Below, piece after piece: positions 15,996-25,611 of a stretch of 35,634 nt of DNA (the first letter of the stretch is position 1; every line of letters begins with the position of its first letter). The position numbers and the translations under genes are program-made. The notes under the pieces are model-generated. The model was not told where the DNA came from, searched no databases, and was given only the letters and a program-made list of their open reading frames with translations. The DNA is taken from contig JANWXI010000019.1 in the NCBI GenBank assembly GCA_025057415.1, positions 1 to 35,634 on the forward strand, read 5' to 3'. This DNA comes from Chitinophagales bacterium. GTDB taxonomy: Bacteria; Bacteroidota; Bacteroidia; Chitinophagales; LD1.

Positions 15996-17138
15996 GTGAA
16001 GGATATCCGAATGGTTGACCTTGCCACGCAATACGCACGGCTCAAACCCCGTATTGACGAGGCGATTCAATCGGTACTCGCGGGCGCGCAGTTTGTCAAA
16101 GGTCCACAGGTGAAGGTATTTGAAGAAAATTTAGCCAATTACATGGGGGTAAAACACGTAATCAGCTGCGCTAACGGTACCGATGCGCTTCAGATAGCTT
16201 TTATGGCGCTGGGACTTGAGCCGGGCGATGAGGTAATAACCCCTTCACACACGTATGTAGCCACCGTTGAAGTAATTGCCCTGCTCCGACTAAAGCCGGT
16301 TTTTGTTGAGGTGTATCCCGATACTTACACCATTGATGTAGATGCTGTGCGAAGGGCCATCACATCCAAAACAAAAGCCATCGTACCGGTACACCTGTAC
16401 GGTCAGTGTGCCTACATGGAGCCATTATTGAAATTAGCATCAGAGTATGGTTTGTATGTGATAGAGGATAATGCACAAGCTATAGGTGCCACGTATCAAT
16501 TCACCGACGGGCGGCAGGCAAAGGGCGGTACCATCGGGCATGTGGGCACCACTTCGTTTTTTCCATCAAAAAACCTTGGTTGCTATGGCGATGGTGGTGC
16601 GCTCTTTACGAATGACGACACGCTGGCAAAAACCATTCGCATGATTGCCAATCATGGTCAAGAGGTGACTTATGTGCATGACCTCGTGGGTGTAAACTCG
16701 CGTCTTGACTCATTGCAGGCCGCCATACTGGATGTAAAACTGAAAGAGTTGGACGATTTCGCTGCACGCAGAAGGGCTGTAGCCGATGCCTACGACCGTG
16801 CTTTGGCAAACATCCCCGGCGTACATATTCCTCACCGCGCCTCATACTCCACACATGTGTTTCATCAATACACTCTGCGGCTAGAGGGCATTGACCGTGA
16901 TGCGGTAAAAAATGAACTACAAAAGCTAGGCATACCGAGCATGATTTATTACCCCATTCCCGTGCATCTGCAAAAAGCATATCGCCATTATGGGTTTGCA
17001 GAAGGTTCACTACCTGTGACCGAAAAACTCAGTAAAAGTGTCATCTCGCTGCCCATGCACACTGAGATGCAGCCCGAACAAATTACTTACATCACCGAAA
17101 ATTTCATTTCGATCGTTTCCTCATTGCAAAATTTATGA
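15996..17138 (+). CDS. DegT/DnrJ/EryC1/StrS-family nucleotide-sugar aminotransferase
   Basis: A 380-residue PLP-dependent aminotransferase that transfers an amino group to a keto nucleotide sugar. The PLP-binding lysine is Lys192 in FFPSKNLGCYGDGGA. Asp158 in VIEDNAQAIGA should contact the pyridine nitrogen. Gly-Thr-Asp in CANGTDALQIA (about 58-68) binds phosphate. The GTG start at 15996 gives KDIRMVDLATQY, the usual family beginning; ATG at 16011 is an alternative. The sequence is closest in style to WbpE (C3 amino group of a UDP-uronic acid) or FdtB/QdtB (C3 of dTDP-6-deoxyhexose); I cannot separate these. It is the first gene of the sugar locus and overlaps ugd by 4 bp. Confidence 0.9.
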   Translation: MKDIRMVDLATQYARLKPRIDEAIQSVLAGAQFVKGPQVKVFEENLANYMGVKHVISCANGTDALQIAFMALGLEPGDEVITPSHTYVATVEVIALLRLKPVFVEVYPDTYTIDVDAVRRAITSKTKAIVPVHLYGQCAYMEPLLKLASEYGLYVIEDNAQAIGATYQFTDGRQAKGGTIGHVGTTSFFPSKNLGCYGDGGALFTNDDTLAKTIRMIANHGQEVTYVHDLVGVNSRLDSLQAAILDVKLKELDDFAARRRAVADAYDRALANIPGVHIPHRASYSTHVFHQYTLRLEGIDRDAVKNELQKLGIPSMIYYPIPVHLQKAYRHYGFAEGSLPVTEKLSKSVISLPMHTEMQPEQITYITENFISIVSSLQNL

Positions 17139-18454
17139 AAATAGCAGTAATCGGATCAGGATACGTGGGTTTAGTAACCGGGACTTGTTTGGCAGAAACC
17201 GGTAACGAAGTAACTTGCATTGATATCAACGAAGCAAAAATAAAATTGCTGAAAGAGGGCAAGTTGCCTATTTACGAACCCGATTTGGATGTATATTTTG
17301 AACGCAACATCAAAGCAGGGAGGTTAGGTTTTACCAGCTCACTGGCTGAGGGCGTAGCAGGTGCAAAGGTTATATTTCTGGCGCTACCCACCCCGCCCGA
17401 TGAAGACGGCAGTGCCGATTTGCAACATGTGCTGTCAGTTGCTGACCAACTGGGTGCGTTCATCAAAAGTTATACAGTGGTAGTGAATAAATCAACCGTA
17501 CCTGTGGGTACTGCAGATCTGGTTCGCGAACGCATTCAATCAAAAGCGAAATGCGAGTTTGATGTAGTGAGTAACCCGGAATTTTTACGCGAAGGGGCGG
17601 CTGTGGAAGATTTTATGAAACCCGACCGCGTAGTGATCGGTACCAGCAGCCCTCGCGCACGAAAAATTATGGAAGACCTCTATGAGCCGTTTGTAAGACA
17701 AGGAAACCCGATAATCGTAATGGATGAGCGCAGTGCCGAAATGACCAAATATGCAGCCAACGCTTTTTTGGCAACTAAAATTTCGTTTATGAATGAGATA
17801 GCGAATTTGTGTGAACGTACGGGTGCCGATGTAGACATGGTGCGTAAAGGTATTGGTGCCGATAACCGCATCGGCAAGCGGTTTTTGTTTGCAGGAGTGG
17901 GTTACGGGGGGAGTTGTTTCCCTAAAGACGTGCTGGCACTCTATCAAATATCGCGCAAACACGACTATGATTTTAAAATTGTTGATGCAGTGCTGCAGGT
18001 AAATCGTGCCCAACGTGAATATTTTTTTCAAAAAATTACGGGGCACTTTGGTGGTTCTATACGTGACCGGAAACTTGCAATATGGGGTTTATCATACAAG
18101 CCCAATACAGACGACATCCGCGAGGCGCCCGCTGTTTATTTGATTGAAATGATGTTACAGGCCGGAGCAACTGTGAGCGCATATGACCCTGAAGCAATGA
18201 ACAATATACGGGAAAAATTCGGGCAACGCATCTCCTTAGCTAAAAATAAATATGAAGCTTTGCAGGATGCCGATGCGCTCATCATTACTACCGAATGGAA
18301 TGAGTTTCGCTCACCTGATTTTGACCTGATGGCAGCCAAACTAAAGCGTAAAATTATTTTTGACGGCAGGAATCTCTACAATCTGGAAAACATGCGTACA
18401 TTGGGTTTTACCTACTACTCCATCGGTCGCTCACGGATAATTTCGCAATCATGA
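17135..18454 (+). CDS. ugd: UDP-glucose 6-dehydrogenase
   Basis: A 439-residue cytoplasmic dehydrogenase that oxidises UDP-glucose twice with NAD+ to UDP-glucuronate. The NAD-binding GSGYVG is at 7-12. The catalytic Cys261 sits in [12 protein letters not shown]. The region [15 protein letters not shown] and the lysine in [18 protein letters not shown] complete the active site. The C-terminal domain has [17 protein letters not shown]. It overlaps the preceding gene by 4 bp, and the next gene overlaps it by 4 bp, so the three are translationally coupled. Its product is the substrate of the next enzyme. Confidence 0.95.
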   Translation: MKIAVIGSGYVGLVTGTCLAETGNEVTCIDINEAKIKLLKEGKLPIYEPDLDVYFERNIKAGRLGFTSSLAEGVAGAKVIFLALPTPPDEDGSADLQHVLSVADQLGAFIKSYTVVVNKSTVPVGTADLVRERIQSKAKCEFDVVSNPEFLREGAAVEDFMKPDRVVIGTSSPRARKIMEDLYEPFVRQGNPIIVMDERSAEMTKYAANAFLATKISFMNEIANLCERTGADVDMVRKGIGADNRIGKRFLFAGVGYGGSCFPKDVLALYQISRKHDYDFKIVDAVLQVNRAQREYFFQKITGHFGGSIRDRKLAIWGLSYKPNTDDIREAPAVYLIEMMLQAGATVSAYDPEAMNNIREKFGQRISLAKNKYEALQDADALIITTEWNEFRSPDFDLMAAKLKRKIIFDGRNLYNLENMRTLGFTYYSIGRSRIISQS

Positions 18455-19404
18455 AACGTATTTTGGTAACCGGTGCAGCAGGATTTTTGGGTTCGCATCT
18501 TTGCGAAAGATTAATACGGGAAGGGCATCAGGTAATCGGCATGGATAATCTGCTAACCGGTAACCTGCGCAACATTGAACATTTGATGAAGCTACCCGAA
18601 TTCGATTTTTACCATTATGATGTGACCCGATATGTGTACGTGCCCGGGCCATTGGATTTCATATTTCATTTTGCATCGCCTGCCTCACCGGCTGATTATC
18701 TCAAAATGCCTATCCATACCCTAAAAGTCGGTTCCATGGGCACGCATCATTTGTTGGGACTAGCTAAGTCCAAAGGTGCGGGATTGATGATTGCCTCCAC
18801 CAGCGAAGTTTATGGTGACCCATTAGAGCATCCGCAACATGAAGATTACTGGGGCAATGTGAACCCTGTGGGGCCTCGCGGCGTATACGATGAGGCAAAA
18901 AGGTTTCAGGAGGCACTCACGATGGCTTATCATAATACACACGGAATGGATACCAAAATAGCCCGCATCTTTAACACATATGGCCCGCGTATGCGACCCG
19001 GTGACGGTAGAGCGCTGCCTACTTTTTTTATACAGGCATTGCGAGGTGAAGACCTCACCGTGTATGGCGATGGCAGCCAAACACGCTCCTTTTGCTACGT
19101 TGATGATTTGATTGAAGGTATTTACCGCCTTATGCAAAGCGACTACCACTTGCCGGTAAATCTCGGAAATCCCGAAGAAATAACGGTAAAAACTTTAGCG
19201 GAAGAAATTATTAAGATTACCGGTTCTAATTCGGGCATCATTTACAAACCTCTACCTGTAGATGATCCCCGGCAACGACAGCCCGATATATCCACAGCCC
19301 GCAAGGTGTTGGGATGGGAACCCCGCGTGGGCCTCTCCGAAGGATTGCATCGCACGTTGGAGTATTTCAAAACATATACACAGCAAGAATTAATTCATAC
19401 ATAA
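18451..19404 (+). CDS. uxs: UDP-glucuronate decarboxylase (UDP-xylose synthase)
   Basis: A 317-residue short-chain dehydrogenase/reductase with N-terminal GAAGFLGSH (8-16). Catalytic residues are Tyr146 and Lys150 in GVYDEAK, and the [14 protein letters not shown] segment begins near 116. The run [21 protein letters not shown] is diagnostic of UDP-xylose synthases, which oxidise, decarboxylate and reduce UDP-glucuronate to UDP-xylose without net NAD use. The gene starts inside the end of ugd (4-bp overlap), so consecutive pathway steps are encoded side by side. UDP-xylose is a relatively uncommon bacterial precursor and points to xylose in a surface polysaccharide or glycan. Confidence 0.92.
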   Translation: MKRILVTGAAGFLGSHLCERLIREGHQVIGMDNLLTGNLRNIEHLMKLPEFDFYHYDVTRYVYVPGPLDFIFHFASPASPADYLKMPIHTLKVGSMGTHHLLGLAKSKGAGLMIASTSEVYGDPLEHPQHEDYWGNVNPVGPRGVYDEAKRFQEALTMAYHNTHGMDTKIARIFNTYGPRMRPGDGRALPTFFIQALRGEDLTVYGDGSQTRSFCYVDDLIEGIYRLMQSDYHLPVNLGNPEEITVKTLAEEIIKITGSNSGIIYKPLPVDDPRQRQPDISTARKVLGWEPRVGLSEGLHRTLEYFKTYTQQELIHT

Positions 19405-19413
19405 TTAATCTGC

Positions 19414-20001
19414 ATGAAAGACAACCTACCATACTTTGCACACCCTACTGCGGTGATTGACGAGGGCTGTGTTATTGGCAAGGGCACAAAAATATGGCAC
19501 TTTAGTCACATTATGCCCGGTTGTGTAATCGGAGAGAACTGTAACATTGGTCAAAATGTGGTAGTCAGCCCAGAGGTGATACTCGGAAACAATGTTAAAG
19601 TACAAAATAATGTTTCTATTTACACCGGTGTAATTTGTGAGGATGATGTATTCTTGGGCCCAAGTTGTGTGTTCACGAATGTAATTAACCCGCGCAGCGC
19701 GGTAAACCGCCGCGGCCAGTACGCTAAAACCCTTGTAAAAAAGGGAGCAACTATAGGAGCCAACGCCACGATTGTTTGCGGACACACCATAGGCGCTTAT
19801 GCATTTGTAGGTGCCGGCGCTGTAGTTACGAAAGACGTACCCGATTATGCATTGGTGGTGGGTAATCCTGCGCGCCAGACAGGATGGATGAGCGAGTTTG
19901 GTCACCGGCTGCATTTTGACGATGAGGGCATCGCCTCCTGTCCAGAAAGCGGTGAAGTGTACCGGCTGGTTGACGGCAAAGTGGAGAAAATGAAAAAATA
20001 A
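19414..20001 (+). CDS. WbpD-type left-handed beta-helix sugar N-acetyltransferase
   Basis: A 195-residue hexapeptide-repeat acyltransferase expected to act as a trimer using acetyl-CoA. Hexapeptide turns run through about residues 14-150 ([21 protein letters not shown], then [16 protein letters not shown] and [15 protein letters not shown]). His30 in WHFSH is a conserved feature of this family. [18 protein letters not shown] and ALVVGNPAR...GWMSEFG are typical of WbpD, which acetylates the 3-amino group of UDP-2-acetamido-3-amino-uronic acid. With the DegT enzyme at the head of the locus it would make an acetamido sugar. A FdtC-like role on a dTDP-amino sugar is also possible. It begins 9 bp after the UDP-xylose synthase gene. 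Confidence 0.87.
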   Translation: MKDNLPYFAHPTAVIDEGCVIGKGTKIWHFSHIMPGCVIGENCNIGQNVVVSPEVILGNNVKVQNNVSIYTGVICEDDVFLGPSCVFTNVINPRSAVNRRGQYAKTLVKKGATIGANATIVCGHTIGAYAFVGAGAVVTKDVPDYALVVGNPARQTGWMSEFGHRLHFDDEGIASCPESGEVYRLVDGKVEKMKK

Positions 20002-20042
20002 TTTTTTAGCGTTAAATATCATACATATATAAAAATTTAACT

Positions 20043-21335
20043 ATGGTTGAAGATTTACTGAGTAAGAAAAAGAAATTAGCTGTCATCGGGCTCGGGTATG
20101 TGGGGTTACCGATTGCATTGGAATTTGCCCGCAAAATATCCGTAATAGGGTTTGACATTAACCGCAAACGGATTGAATTGATGAAGCAAAAAATTGACCC
20201 CAGCAATGAACTGGAACCCCATGAATTTGAGGGCACAGATATACTATTTACGGCTGATATTGATGATTTACGCCAGGCGTCATTTTATATTGTAGCTGTT
20301 CCCACTCCGGTTGATAAACACAATGTACCTGACCTCAAGCCCATACTTTCGGCATCAGAGACCATCGGTAAAGTTTTGAAAAAAGGCGACTATGTAGTGT
20401 TTGAATCAACAGTGTATCCGGGGTGTACTGAAGAGGACTGCCTGCCGGTGATAGAACGGGTATCGGGGTTAAGTTTAAAAAACGGGGACTTTAAGCTGGG
20501 TTATTCGCCCGAGCGTATAAACCCCGGTGACAAAGAGCACACCATCACCAAAATTACCAAAGTAGTGAGCGGCAGCGATGCAGAGGCGCTGGATGTGATT
20601 GCCCGCACGTATGAAATTATTGTGAAAGCCGGCACACACCGTGCATCCTCTATCAAAGTGGCAGAGGCCGCCAAGATAATTGAAAACACCCAGCGCGACC
20701 TCAATATTGCGTTGATGAATGAACTTTCGCGCATATTTGACTTAATGGGCATCAATACGTACGAAGTACTGGAAGCTGCCGGTACAAAGTGGAATTTCCT
20801 GAAGTTTTATCCGGGGCTTGTGGGCGGGCACTGCATAGGAGTTGATCCGTATTACCTCACATACAAAGCAAACGCCCTCGGATATAACCCAGAAGTTATA
20901 TTGGCCGGCAGGCGAATAAACGATGATATGGGCGCTCATGTGGCGCGCAAACTCGTGCAGCAACTCATTAAGCTGCACAAACAAATTGACAACACCCGCG
21001 TGCTCGTGATGGGCGCTACATTCAAAGAGAATGTAAGTGACATACGAAACAGCAAAGTAGTGGATGTGATAGAGGAGCTAAAGAGATACTCGGTAAATGT
21101 GGAAGTAGTGGACCCGCTGGCTGATGCCGAAGAGTTTCACGAGGAATACGGAATTCAATTAAACAAAGAATACGGCACCGACTACGATGCAGTAATTGTT
21201 GCCGTAAACCACGAACAGTTTTCTGATTTGGATGACGATTTTTTTTCGAAGGTGTTAAAAGAAGACGGTATTGTGGTGGACGTTAAAGGTGAATTGCGCA
21301 AACGCGTAAAAAAATTCCGCTACTGGAGTTTGTGA
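20043..21335 (+). CDS. tviB: UDP-N-acetylhexosamine 6-dehydrogenase (TviB/WbpO type)
   Basis: A 430-residue nucleotide-sugar dehydrogenase, distinct from Ugd in the same locus. NAD-binding GLGYVG is at 16-21, then VIGFDIN. Catalytic Cys264 lies in GLVGGHCIGVDPYYL. The markers VPTPVD, YESTVYPGCTEE-like (ESTVYPGCTEED, about 121-132) and GYSPERINPGDKEH place it in the TviB/WbpO group, which oxidises UDP-GlcNAc or UDP-GalNAc to the uronic acid. A WbpP/TviC-type 4-epimerase two genes downstream supports UDP-GalNAcA formation. The product could also feed the aminotransferase and acetyltransferase pair, if a C3 oxidase exists elsewhere. Confidence 0.93.
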   Translation: MVEDLLSKKKKLAVIGLGYVGLPIALEFARKISVIGFDINRKRIELMKQKIDPSNELEPHEFEGTDILFTADIDDLRQASFYIVAVPTPVDKHNVPDLKPILSASETIGKVLKKGDYVVFESTVYPGCTEEDCLPVIERVSGLSLKNGDFKLGYSPERINPGDKEHTITKITKVVSGSDAEALDVIARTYEIIVKAGTHRASSIKVAEAAKIIENTQRDLNIALMNELSRIFDLMGINTYEVLEAAGTKWNFLKFYPGLVGGHCIGVDPYYLTYKANALGYNPEVILAGRRINDDMGAHVARKLVQQLIKLHKQIDNTRVLVMGATFKENVSDIRNSKVVDVIEELKRYSVNVEVVDPLADAEEFHEEYGIQLNKEYGTDYDAVIVAVNHEQFSDLDDDFFSKVLKEDGIVVDVKGELRKRVKKFRYWSL

Positions 21336-21365
21336 TATATCATTGCACAACATAATATTTTTGAC

Positions 21366-22433
21366 ATGCGAGTGCTTATTACAGGAGGAGCTGGCTTTAT
21401 TGGTTCGCACGTGGTACGGCATTTTGTTAACCATTATCCGGGTTATATTATTTACAATCTGGATAAACTTACCTATGCCGGTAATCTCGAAAACCTGAAA
21501 GACATTGAGCACAAACCTAACTACCACTTCATCAAAGGAGATATTGTAGATAGGGAATTGCTGAACGCGCTGTTTGACAAGCACCGTTTCGATGCCGTAA
21601 TACATTTGGCTGCCGAGAGCCACGTAGATCGCAGCATTACCAATCCGCTGGAATTTGTTTACACCAATGTGATAGGTACGGTTAACCTGTTGCATGCGGC
21701 AAAATCACTCTGGATAGACAACCCGCAATACAAGACACCAGCGGACCGCAATCTCTTTTATCATGTGTCCACCGATGAGGTGTATGGCTCGTTGGGCGAA
21801 ACGGGCATGTTTACTGAAGAAACCCCCTACGACCCGCACAGCCCATACAGTGCTTCCAAAGCATCCAGCGATCACTTTGTGCGTGCATACCACGATACAT
21901 ACGGATTACCGATTGTCATATCGAACTGCAGTAATAATTATGGACCTAATCATTTCCCCGAAAAACTCATACCACTTTGTATTAACAACATCAAAAACAA
22001 CAAACCATTGCCGATTTACGGTAAAGGCGAAAACGTTCGCGACTGGCTTTATGTAGAGGACCATGCCCGTGCTATAGATGTTATTTTTCACCGGGCTAAA
22101 ACCGGCTCTACATACAACATTGGCGGGCACAACGAATGGAAAAACATTGACGTTGTGCGTTTGCTATGTAAAATCATGGACCGAAAACTCGGCAGACCGG
22201 AAGGTACAAGTGAAAAACTTATCACCTTTGTAAAAGACCGTCCGGGACACGATTTGCGATATGCAATCGACTCCTCCAAACTACAACGCGAATTGGGTTG
22301 GAAACCCTCTGTAACCTTCGAGGAAGGTCTTGAAAAAACAGTGGATTGGTATCTTGCCAATGAAGAATGGCTTAGAAACGTTACGAGCGGTGCCTACCAA
22401 CAATATTACGAACTCCAATACGCCGGACGATAA
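21366..22433 (+). CDS. rmlB: dTDP-glucose 4,6-dehydratase
   Basis: A 355-residue enzyme that converts dTDP-glucose to dTDP-4-keto-6-deoxyglucose, the second step of dTDP-L-rhamnose synthesis. GGAGFIGSH is at 7-15. The catalytic triad region STDEVYGSLG (135-144) supplies Thr136, Asp137 and Glu138; Tyr161 and Lys165 are in SPYSASKASSDH. LDKLTYAGN and AAESHVDRSI are characteristic of RmlB over other epimerases. rmlC and rmlD follow after two intervening genes. rmlA, which makes the dTDP-glucose substrate, is not in the window. Only 2 bp separate this gene from the next. Confidence 0.96.
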   Translation: MRVLITGGAGFIGSHVVRHFVNHYPGYIIYNLDKLTYAGNLENLKDIEHKPNYHFIKGDIVDRELLNALFDKHRFDAVIHLAAESHVDRSITNPLEFVYTNVIGTVNLLHAAKSLWIDNPQYKTPADRNLFYHVSTDEVYGSLGETGMFTEETPYDPHSPYSASKASSDHFVRAYHDTYGLPIVISNCSNNYGPNHFPEKLIPLCINNIKNNKPLPIYGKGENVRDWLYVEDHARAIDVIFHRAKTGSTYNIGGHNEWKNIDVVRLLCKIMDRKLGRPEGTSEKLITFVKDRPGHDLRYAIDSSKLQRELGWKPSVTFEEGLEKTVDWYLANEEWLRNVTSGAYQQYYELQYAGR

Positions 22434-22435
22434 AT

Positions 22436-23425
22436 ATGTTTGAAAAAAAATACCACACTGCCGATTTAGCTCCACATTCATTTTTGGTAACCGGCGGAGC
22501 AGGATTTATCGGTTCAAATATTGTAGAGTATCTCCTTCGCCATGGCGCCGGCAAAGTAAGGGTGCTTGATAATTTCGCTACCGGTAAACGAGAAAATGTT
22601 TCAATTTTCGCAAAATACCCGCAATATGAGTTTATGGAGGGAGACATATGCGATCTGGAAACCTGCCGGCGGGCATGTGCGGGTATTGAGTATGTTTCGC
22701 ACCAGGCTGCGCTCGGCTCGGTTCCCCGCAGCATTCAGGAACCCTACAATACCAATAAAGTAAATGTGGGCGGTTTTGTAAACATACTTACAGCCGCCAA
22801 GGATGCCGGGGTAAAAATGCTGGTGTATGCATCCTCCTCATCGGTGTACGGTGATGAGGAAAACTTGCCCAAAGTTGAGTCGCGTATCGGTCGTCAGTTG
22901 TCACCTTATGCCGTTAGCAAGTATGCCAATGAGCTTTACGCAGATGTGTTTTACCGCACGTATGGTCTTAATATCATAGGGCTGCGCTACTTCAACATTT
23001 TCGGTCCGCGACAGGACCCCAACGGACCCTATGCAGCAGTGATTCCTCTGTTCATCTCAGGACTGTTAAATAATAAACCGGTTTATATTGACGGTGACGG
23101 AGAACAAACACGCGATTTCACTTTTGTGGAAAATGCTGTGCAGGCAAATATCCTCGCCATGCTCACTACCAACAAAGAGGCCGTCAATGAAGTGTTCAAT
23201 GTTGCCGTAGGGGAAAATTTTACGATAAATGAACTGTATCATCACATCCGTAGTTTACTCGGCAGTAACTTAGAGCCGCAGTATCGTGCCCCACGGAAGG
23301 GCGATGTGCGCGACTCGCTGGCTGACATTTCCAAAGCGAAAAAACTCCTGGGTTATCATCCCGAATATAACTTCAACGAGGGACTGCGGTTAACTGTTGA
23401 TTATTTTCGTCATATTTACACCTGA
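22436..23425 (+). CDS. wbpP: UDP-N-acetylhexosamine C4 epimerase (WbpP/TviC type)
   Basis: A 329-residue SDR epimerase. GGAGFIGSN is at 20-28 after a 15-residue N-terminal extension typical of WbpP. Active-site residues include Ser135-136 in SSSSVYGD (133-140), Tyr158 and Lys162 in SPYAVSKYANE. HQAALGSVPRSIQEP and NIFGPRQDPNGPYAAVIP are hallmarks of the WbpP/TviC group, which interconverts UDP-GlcNAc and UDP-GalNAc or their uronic acids. Together with tviB it should make UDP-GalNAcA, the Vi-antigen type precursor. The next gene starts 19 bp after the stop codon. Confidence 0.9.
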   Translation: MFEKKYHTADLAPHSFLVTGGAGFIGSNIVEYLLRHGAGKVRVLDNFATGKRENVSIFAKYPQYEFMEGDICDLETCRRACAGIEYVSHQAALGSVPRSIQEPYNTNKVNVGGFVNILTAAKDAGVKMLVYASSSSVYGDEENLPKVESRIGRQLSPYAVSKYANELYADVFYRTYGLNIIGLRYFNIFGPRQDPNGPYAAVIPLFISGLLNNKPVYIDGDGEQTRDFTFVENAVQANILAMLTTNKEAVNEVFNVAVGENFTINELYHHIRSLLGSNLEPQYRAPRKGDVRDSLADISKAKKLLGYHPEYNFNEGLRLTVDYFRHIYT

Positions 23426-23444
23426 CCTGGCCGGTTTACCGCGT

Positions 23445-24206
23445 ATGATTGATTGGCTAAGAAACATATTGTTTCCAAAAGATAAAGATACAACATCTCT
23501 ATTGGCAGATTACAGCATGATGGTAGCCGATATTCACTCGCATCTCATCCCGGGAATAGATGACGGCTCTCCCGATTTAGATACCACGTTACAAATGTTG
23601 CGTGAACTGGAGGCAATCGGGTTAAAAAAAATTTACACTTCTCCCCATGTAGTATCTGACAGTTATAACAACAGTACCGATACCATACTGGCGGGATGTG
23701 AACTAGTACAAAACGCTATACTGCGCGAGAAAATCAATCTGGAGTTTTATGCTATTGCGGAATATTACTTAGACGAGACCCTCACTGAGAAAATCAAGCG
23801 AAAAGATTTATTGACGTTTGGAAAAAATTACGTGCTTGTTGAACTATCATATCAACAAAAACAAAACATTGCCAATGAGCTGTTTTATCAGCTTCAGGTG
23901 GCAGGTTATCGGGTTGTTCTGGCGCATCCTGAGCGGTACCCATATTATTACGAAAACAATTTCGATTCGTATCACTCGTTAAAAGACCGGAGTATTTATT
24001 TTCAGATAAATATCGCATCGCTCACGGGCCGCTACGGACGCGATGCGCGCTACACGGCTGAGCGAATGATTGATGAAAAAATGGTTGACTTTGTTGGTAC
24101 TGATTTACACCGGTTAAACCAAATACCCGTATTACACGAGGCACTGCGTTCAAAATATATGAGTCGCATACTTTCATACGATAAATTGCTCAACAAAACG
24201 CTTTAA
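23445..24206 (+). CDS. CpsB/YwqE-type PHP protein-tyrosine phosphatase
   Basis: A 253-residue metal-dependent phosphatase of the PHP fold. The metal-binding DIHSHLIPGIDDGSPD starts at residue 29 (His31 and His33). TSPHVV (near 75), AEYYLDE, VLAHPERYPYY (near 165-175) and VGTDLHR (near 220) supply the other metal ligands. Relatives remove phosphate from BY-kinases that control polysaccharide export length. No kinase or Wza/Wzc homologue lies in the window, so its substrate must be encoded elsewhere. I start it at ATG 23445, 19 bp after the epimerase stop; the frame is open back to 23397, but those extra 16 residues overlap the upstream gene and look random. Confidence 0.87.
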   Translation: MIDWLRNILFPKDKDTTSLLADYSMMVADIHSHLIPGIDDGSPDLDTTLQMLRELEAIGLKKIYTSPHVVSDSYNNSTDTILAGCELVQNAILREKINLEFYAIAEYYLDETLTEKIKRKDLLTFGKNYVLVELSYQQKQNIANELFYQLQVAGYRVVLAHPERYPYYYENNFDSYHSLKDRSIYFQINIASLTGRYGRDARYTAERMIDEKMVDFVGTDLHRLNQIPVLHEALRSKYMSRILSYDKLLNKTL

Positions 24207-24208
24207 AG

Positions 24209-24769
24209 ATGCCATTCATTGAAACCGGATTTCCGGGATTATTGTTGTTTGAGCCAAAAGTATTCACCGACTCACGCGGGTATTTTTTTGAAAGTTTTAA
24301 TCACGCAGTATTTAAAGAAGCTGGTATTGATGTACGCTTTGTTCAGGACAACGAGTCAAAATCAGTAAGAGGAGTGGTGCGAGGTTTACACTATCAACTA
24401 CACCCGATGGCACAGGCAAAATTAGTGCGGGTGGTACAGGGTGAAGTGCTGGATGTGGTTTTAGATTTACGCAGGGGATCGCCCACGTATGGCCGTCACT
24501 ACAGCGTTGTGCTTAATGAGGAGAATAAAATACAGTTGTTTATTCCCCGCGGTTTTGCTCACGGTTTTTCTGTACTCAGCGAGGTGTGTATTTTTCAATA
24601 CAAGTGTGATAACCTATATTCCAAAGAGCACGAACGCGGAATACACATTTTAGACCCCACACTGAATATTGACTGGGGAGTTAAACCCGAAGCGATGATT
24701 ATTTCCGATAAAGACAAAGTGCAACCCTTATTCAACGACAGTGAACACAACTTTGTATGGCAAACGTAG
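24209..24769 (+). CDS. rmlC: dTDP-4-dehydrorhamnose 3,5-epimerase
   Basis: A 186-residue cupin-fold epimerase, the third step of dTDP-L-rhamnose synthesis, typical length. Landmarks are LLFEPKVFTDSRGYFFESFN (about 12-31), FVQDNESKSVRGVVRGLHYQL with the catalytic His near 61, the DVVLDLRRGSPTYG strand with the conserved Asp, and FIPRGFAHGFSVLSE. It starts 2 bp after the phosphatase gene and overlaps rmlD by 13 bp, so the dTDP-rhamnose genes are translationally coupled. Confidence 0.96.
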   Translation: MPFIETGFPGLLLFEPKVFTDSRGYFFESFNHAVFKEAGIDVRFVQDNESKSVRGVVRGLHYQLHPMAQAKLVRVVQGEVLDVVLDLRRGSPTYGRHYSVVLNEENKIQLFIPRGFAHGFSVLSEVCIFQYKCDNLYSKEHERGIHILDPTLNIDWGVKPEAMIISDKDKVQPLFNDSEHNFVWQT

Positions 24770-25611
24770 CTATTACTGGAGCCAGCGGGCAACTCGGGCA
24801 ATCTATCCGTGCATTATGCGATAACTACGCATCCAGTGTAAATTTCTATTTTACGGACAAAGAGGAGTTAGATATTTCAAAAGCTGACTCAATCCGCAAA
24901 TATCTCCGGCAATACTCTTGTACAGCGCTGATTAACTGCGCTGCATACACTGCTGTTGATAAAGCCGAAACAGAGCAGGAAGCGGCGTATTTAATTAACA
25001 GGGATGCAGCAGGAATACTGGCAAATGTTTGTAGGGAGCTTTCGGTAAAACTTCTGCATATTAGTACCGATTTTGTTTTTGACGGGAAAAAAAATACACC
25101 TTATCGGGAAGATGATGCCACTGCGCCCCTATCTGTTTACGGCAAATCAAAAGCAGAGGGTGAGTTGTTGGCGCTGCAAAATAATCCGGAGGTGATGATT
25201 ATCCGCACCGGTTGGTTGTACTCGCAATACGGCAATAACTTTCTGAAGACCATTCTGCGGCTGTGCCAGGAGCGTGAACAAATTAATGTGGTATTTGATC
25301 AGGTAGGCACGCCTACTTATGCCGTTGATTTAGCAACGGTTATTTTGAAAATTATCACCGGTAATAAATGGATACCGGGTATTTATCATTTCAGTAATGA
25401 AGGGGTGAGTTCATGGTATGATTTCGCGGTAAATATTGCCCAATTATCGGGTTCGCGTTGCCGGGTGTTGCCTATTGAAACGTCACAGTATCCTACACCC
25501 GCCCAAAGACCTCCCTACAGCGTGCTAAACAAACAAAAAATAAGAAGTGTTTACGAAATTAGCATATCACACTGGCAAGAGTCACTGGCGCGATGTATGC
25601 AACATATATGA
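24757..25611 (+). CDS. rmlD: dTDP-4-dehydrorhamnose reductase
   Basis: A 284-residue SDR enzyme that reduces dTDP-4-keto-L-rhamnose to dTDP-L-rhamnose with NAD(P)H, the last step. The dinucleotide motif GASGQLGQS is at 8-16. STDFVFDG (103-110) and Tyr128/Lys132 in SVYGKSKAEGE form the active site. RTGWLYSQYGNNF is a family signature. Overlaps rmlC at its start and cysQ at its end (ATGA, 4 bp), so all three are probably made from one message. Confidence 0.95.
   Translation: MANVAITGASGQLGQSIRALCDNYASSVNFYFTDKEELDISKADSIRKYLRQYSCTALINCAAYTAVDKAETEQEAAYLINRDAAGILANVCRELSVKLLHISTDFVFDGKKNTPYREDDATAPLSVYGKSKAEGELLALQNNPEVMIIRTGWLYSQYGNNFLKTILRLCQEREQINVVFDQVGTPTYAVDLATVILKIITGNKWIPGIYHFSNEGVSSWYDFAVNIAQLSGSRCRVLPIETSQYPTPAQRPPYSVLNKQKIRSVYEISISHWQESLARCMQHI

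Noticed and set aside
17135-21335. Two UDP-sugar dehydrogenases as a gene duplication
   Set aside because: They belong to distinct subfamilies (Ugd and TviB/WbpO) with different active-site contexts, so this is not a recent duplication.
23397-23444. Extended N-terminus of the PHP phosphatase
   Set aside because: Overlaps the end of the epimerase gene; ATG at 23445 gives a normal beginning.
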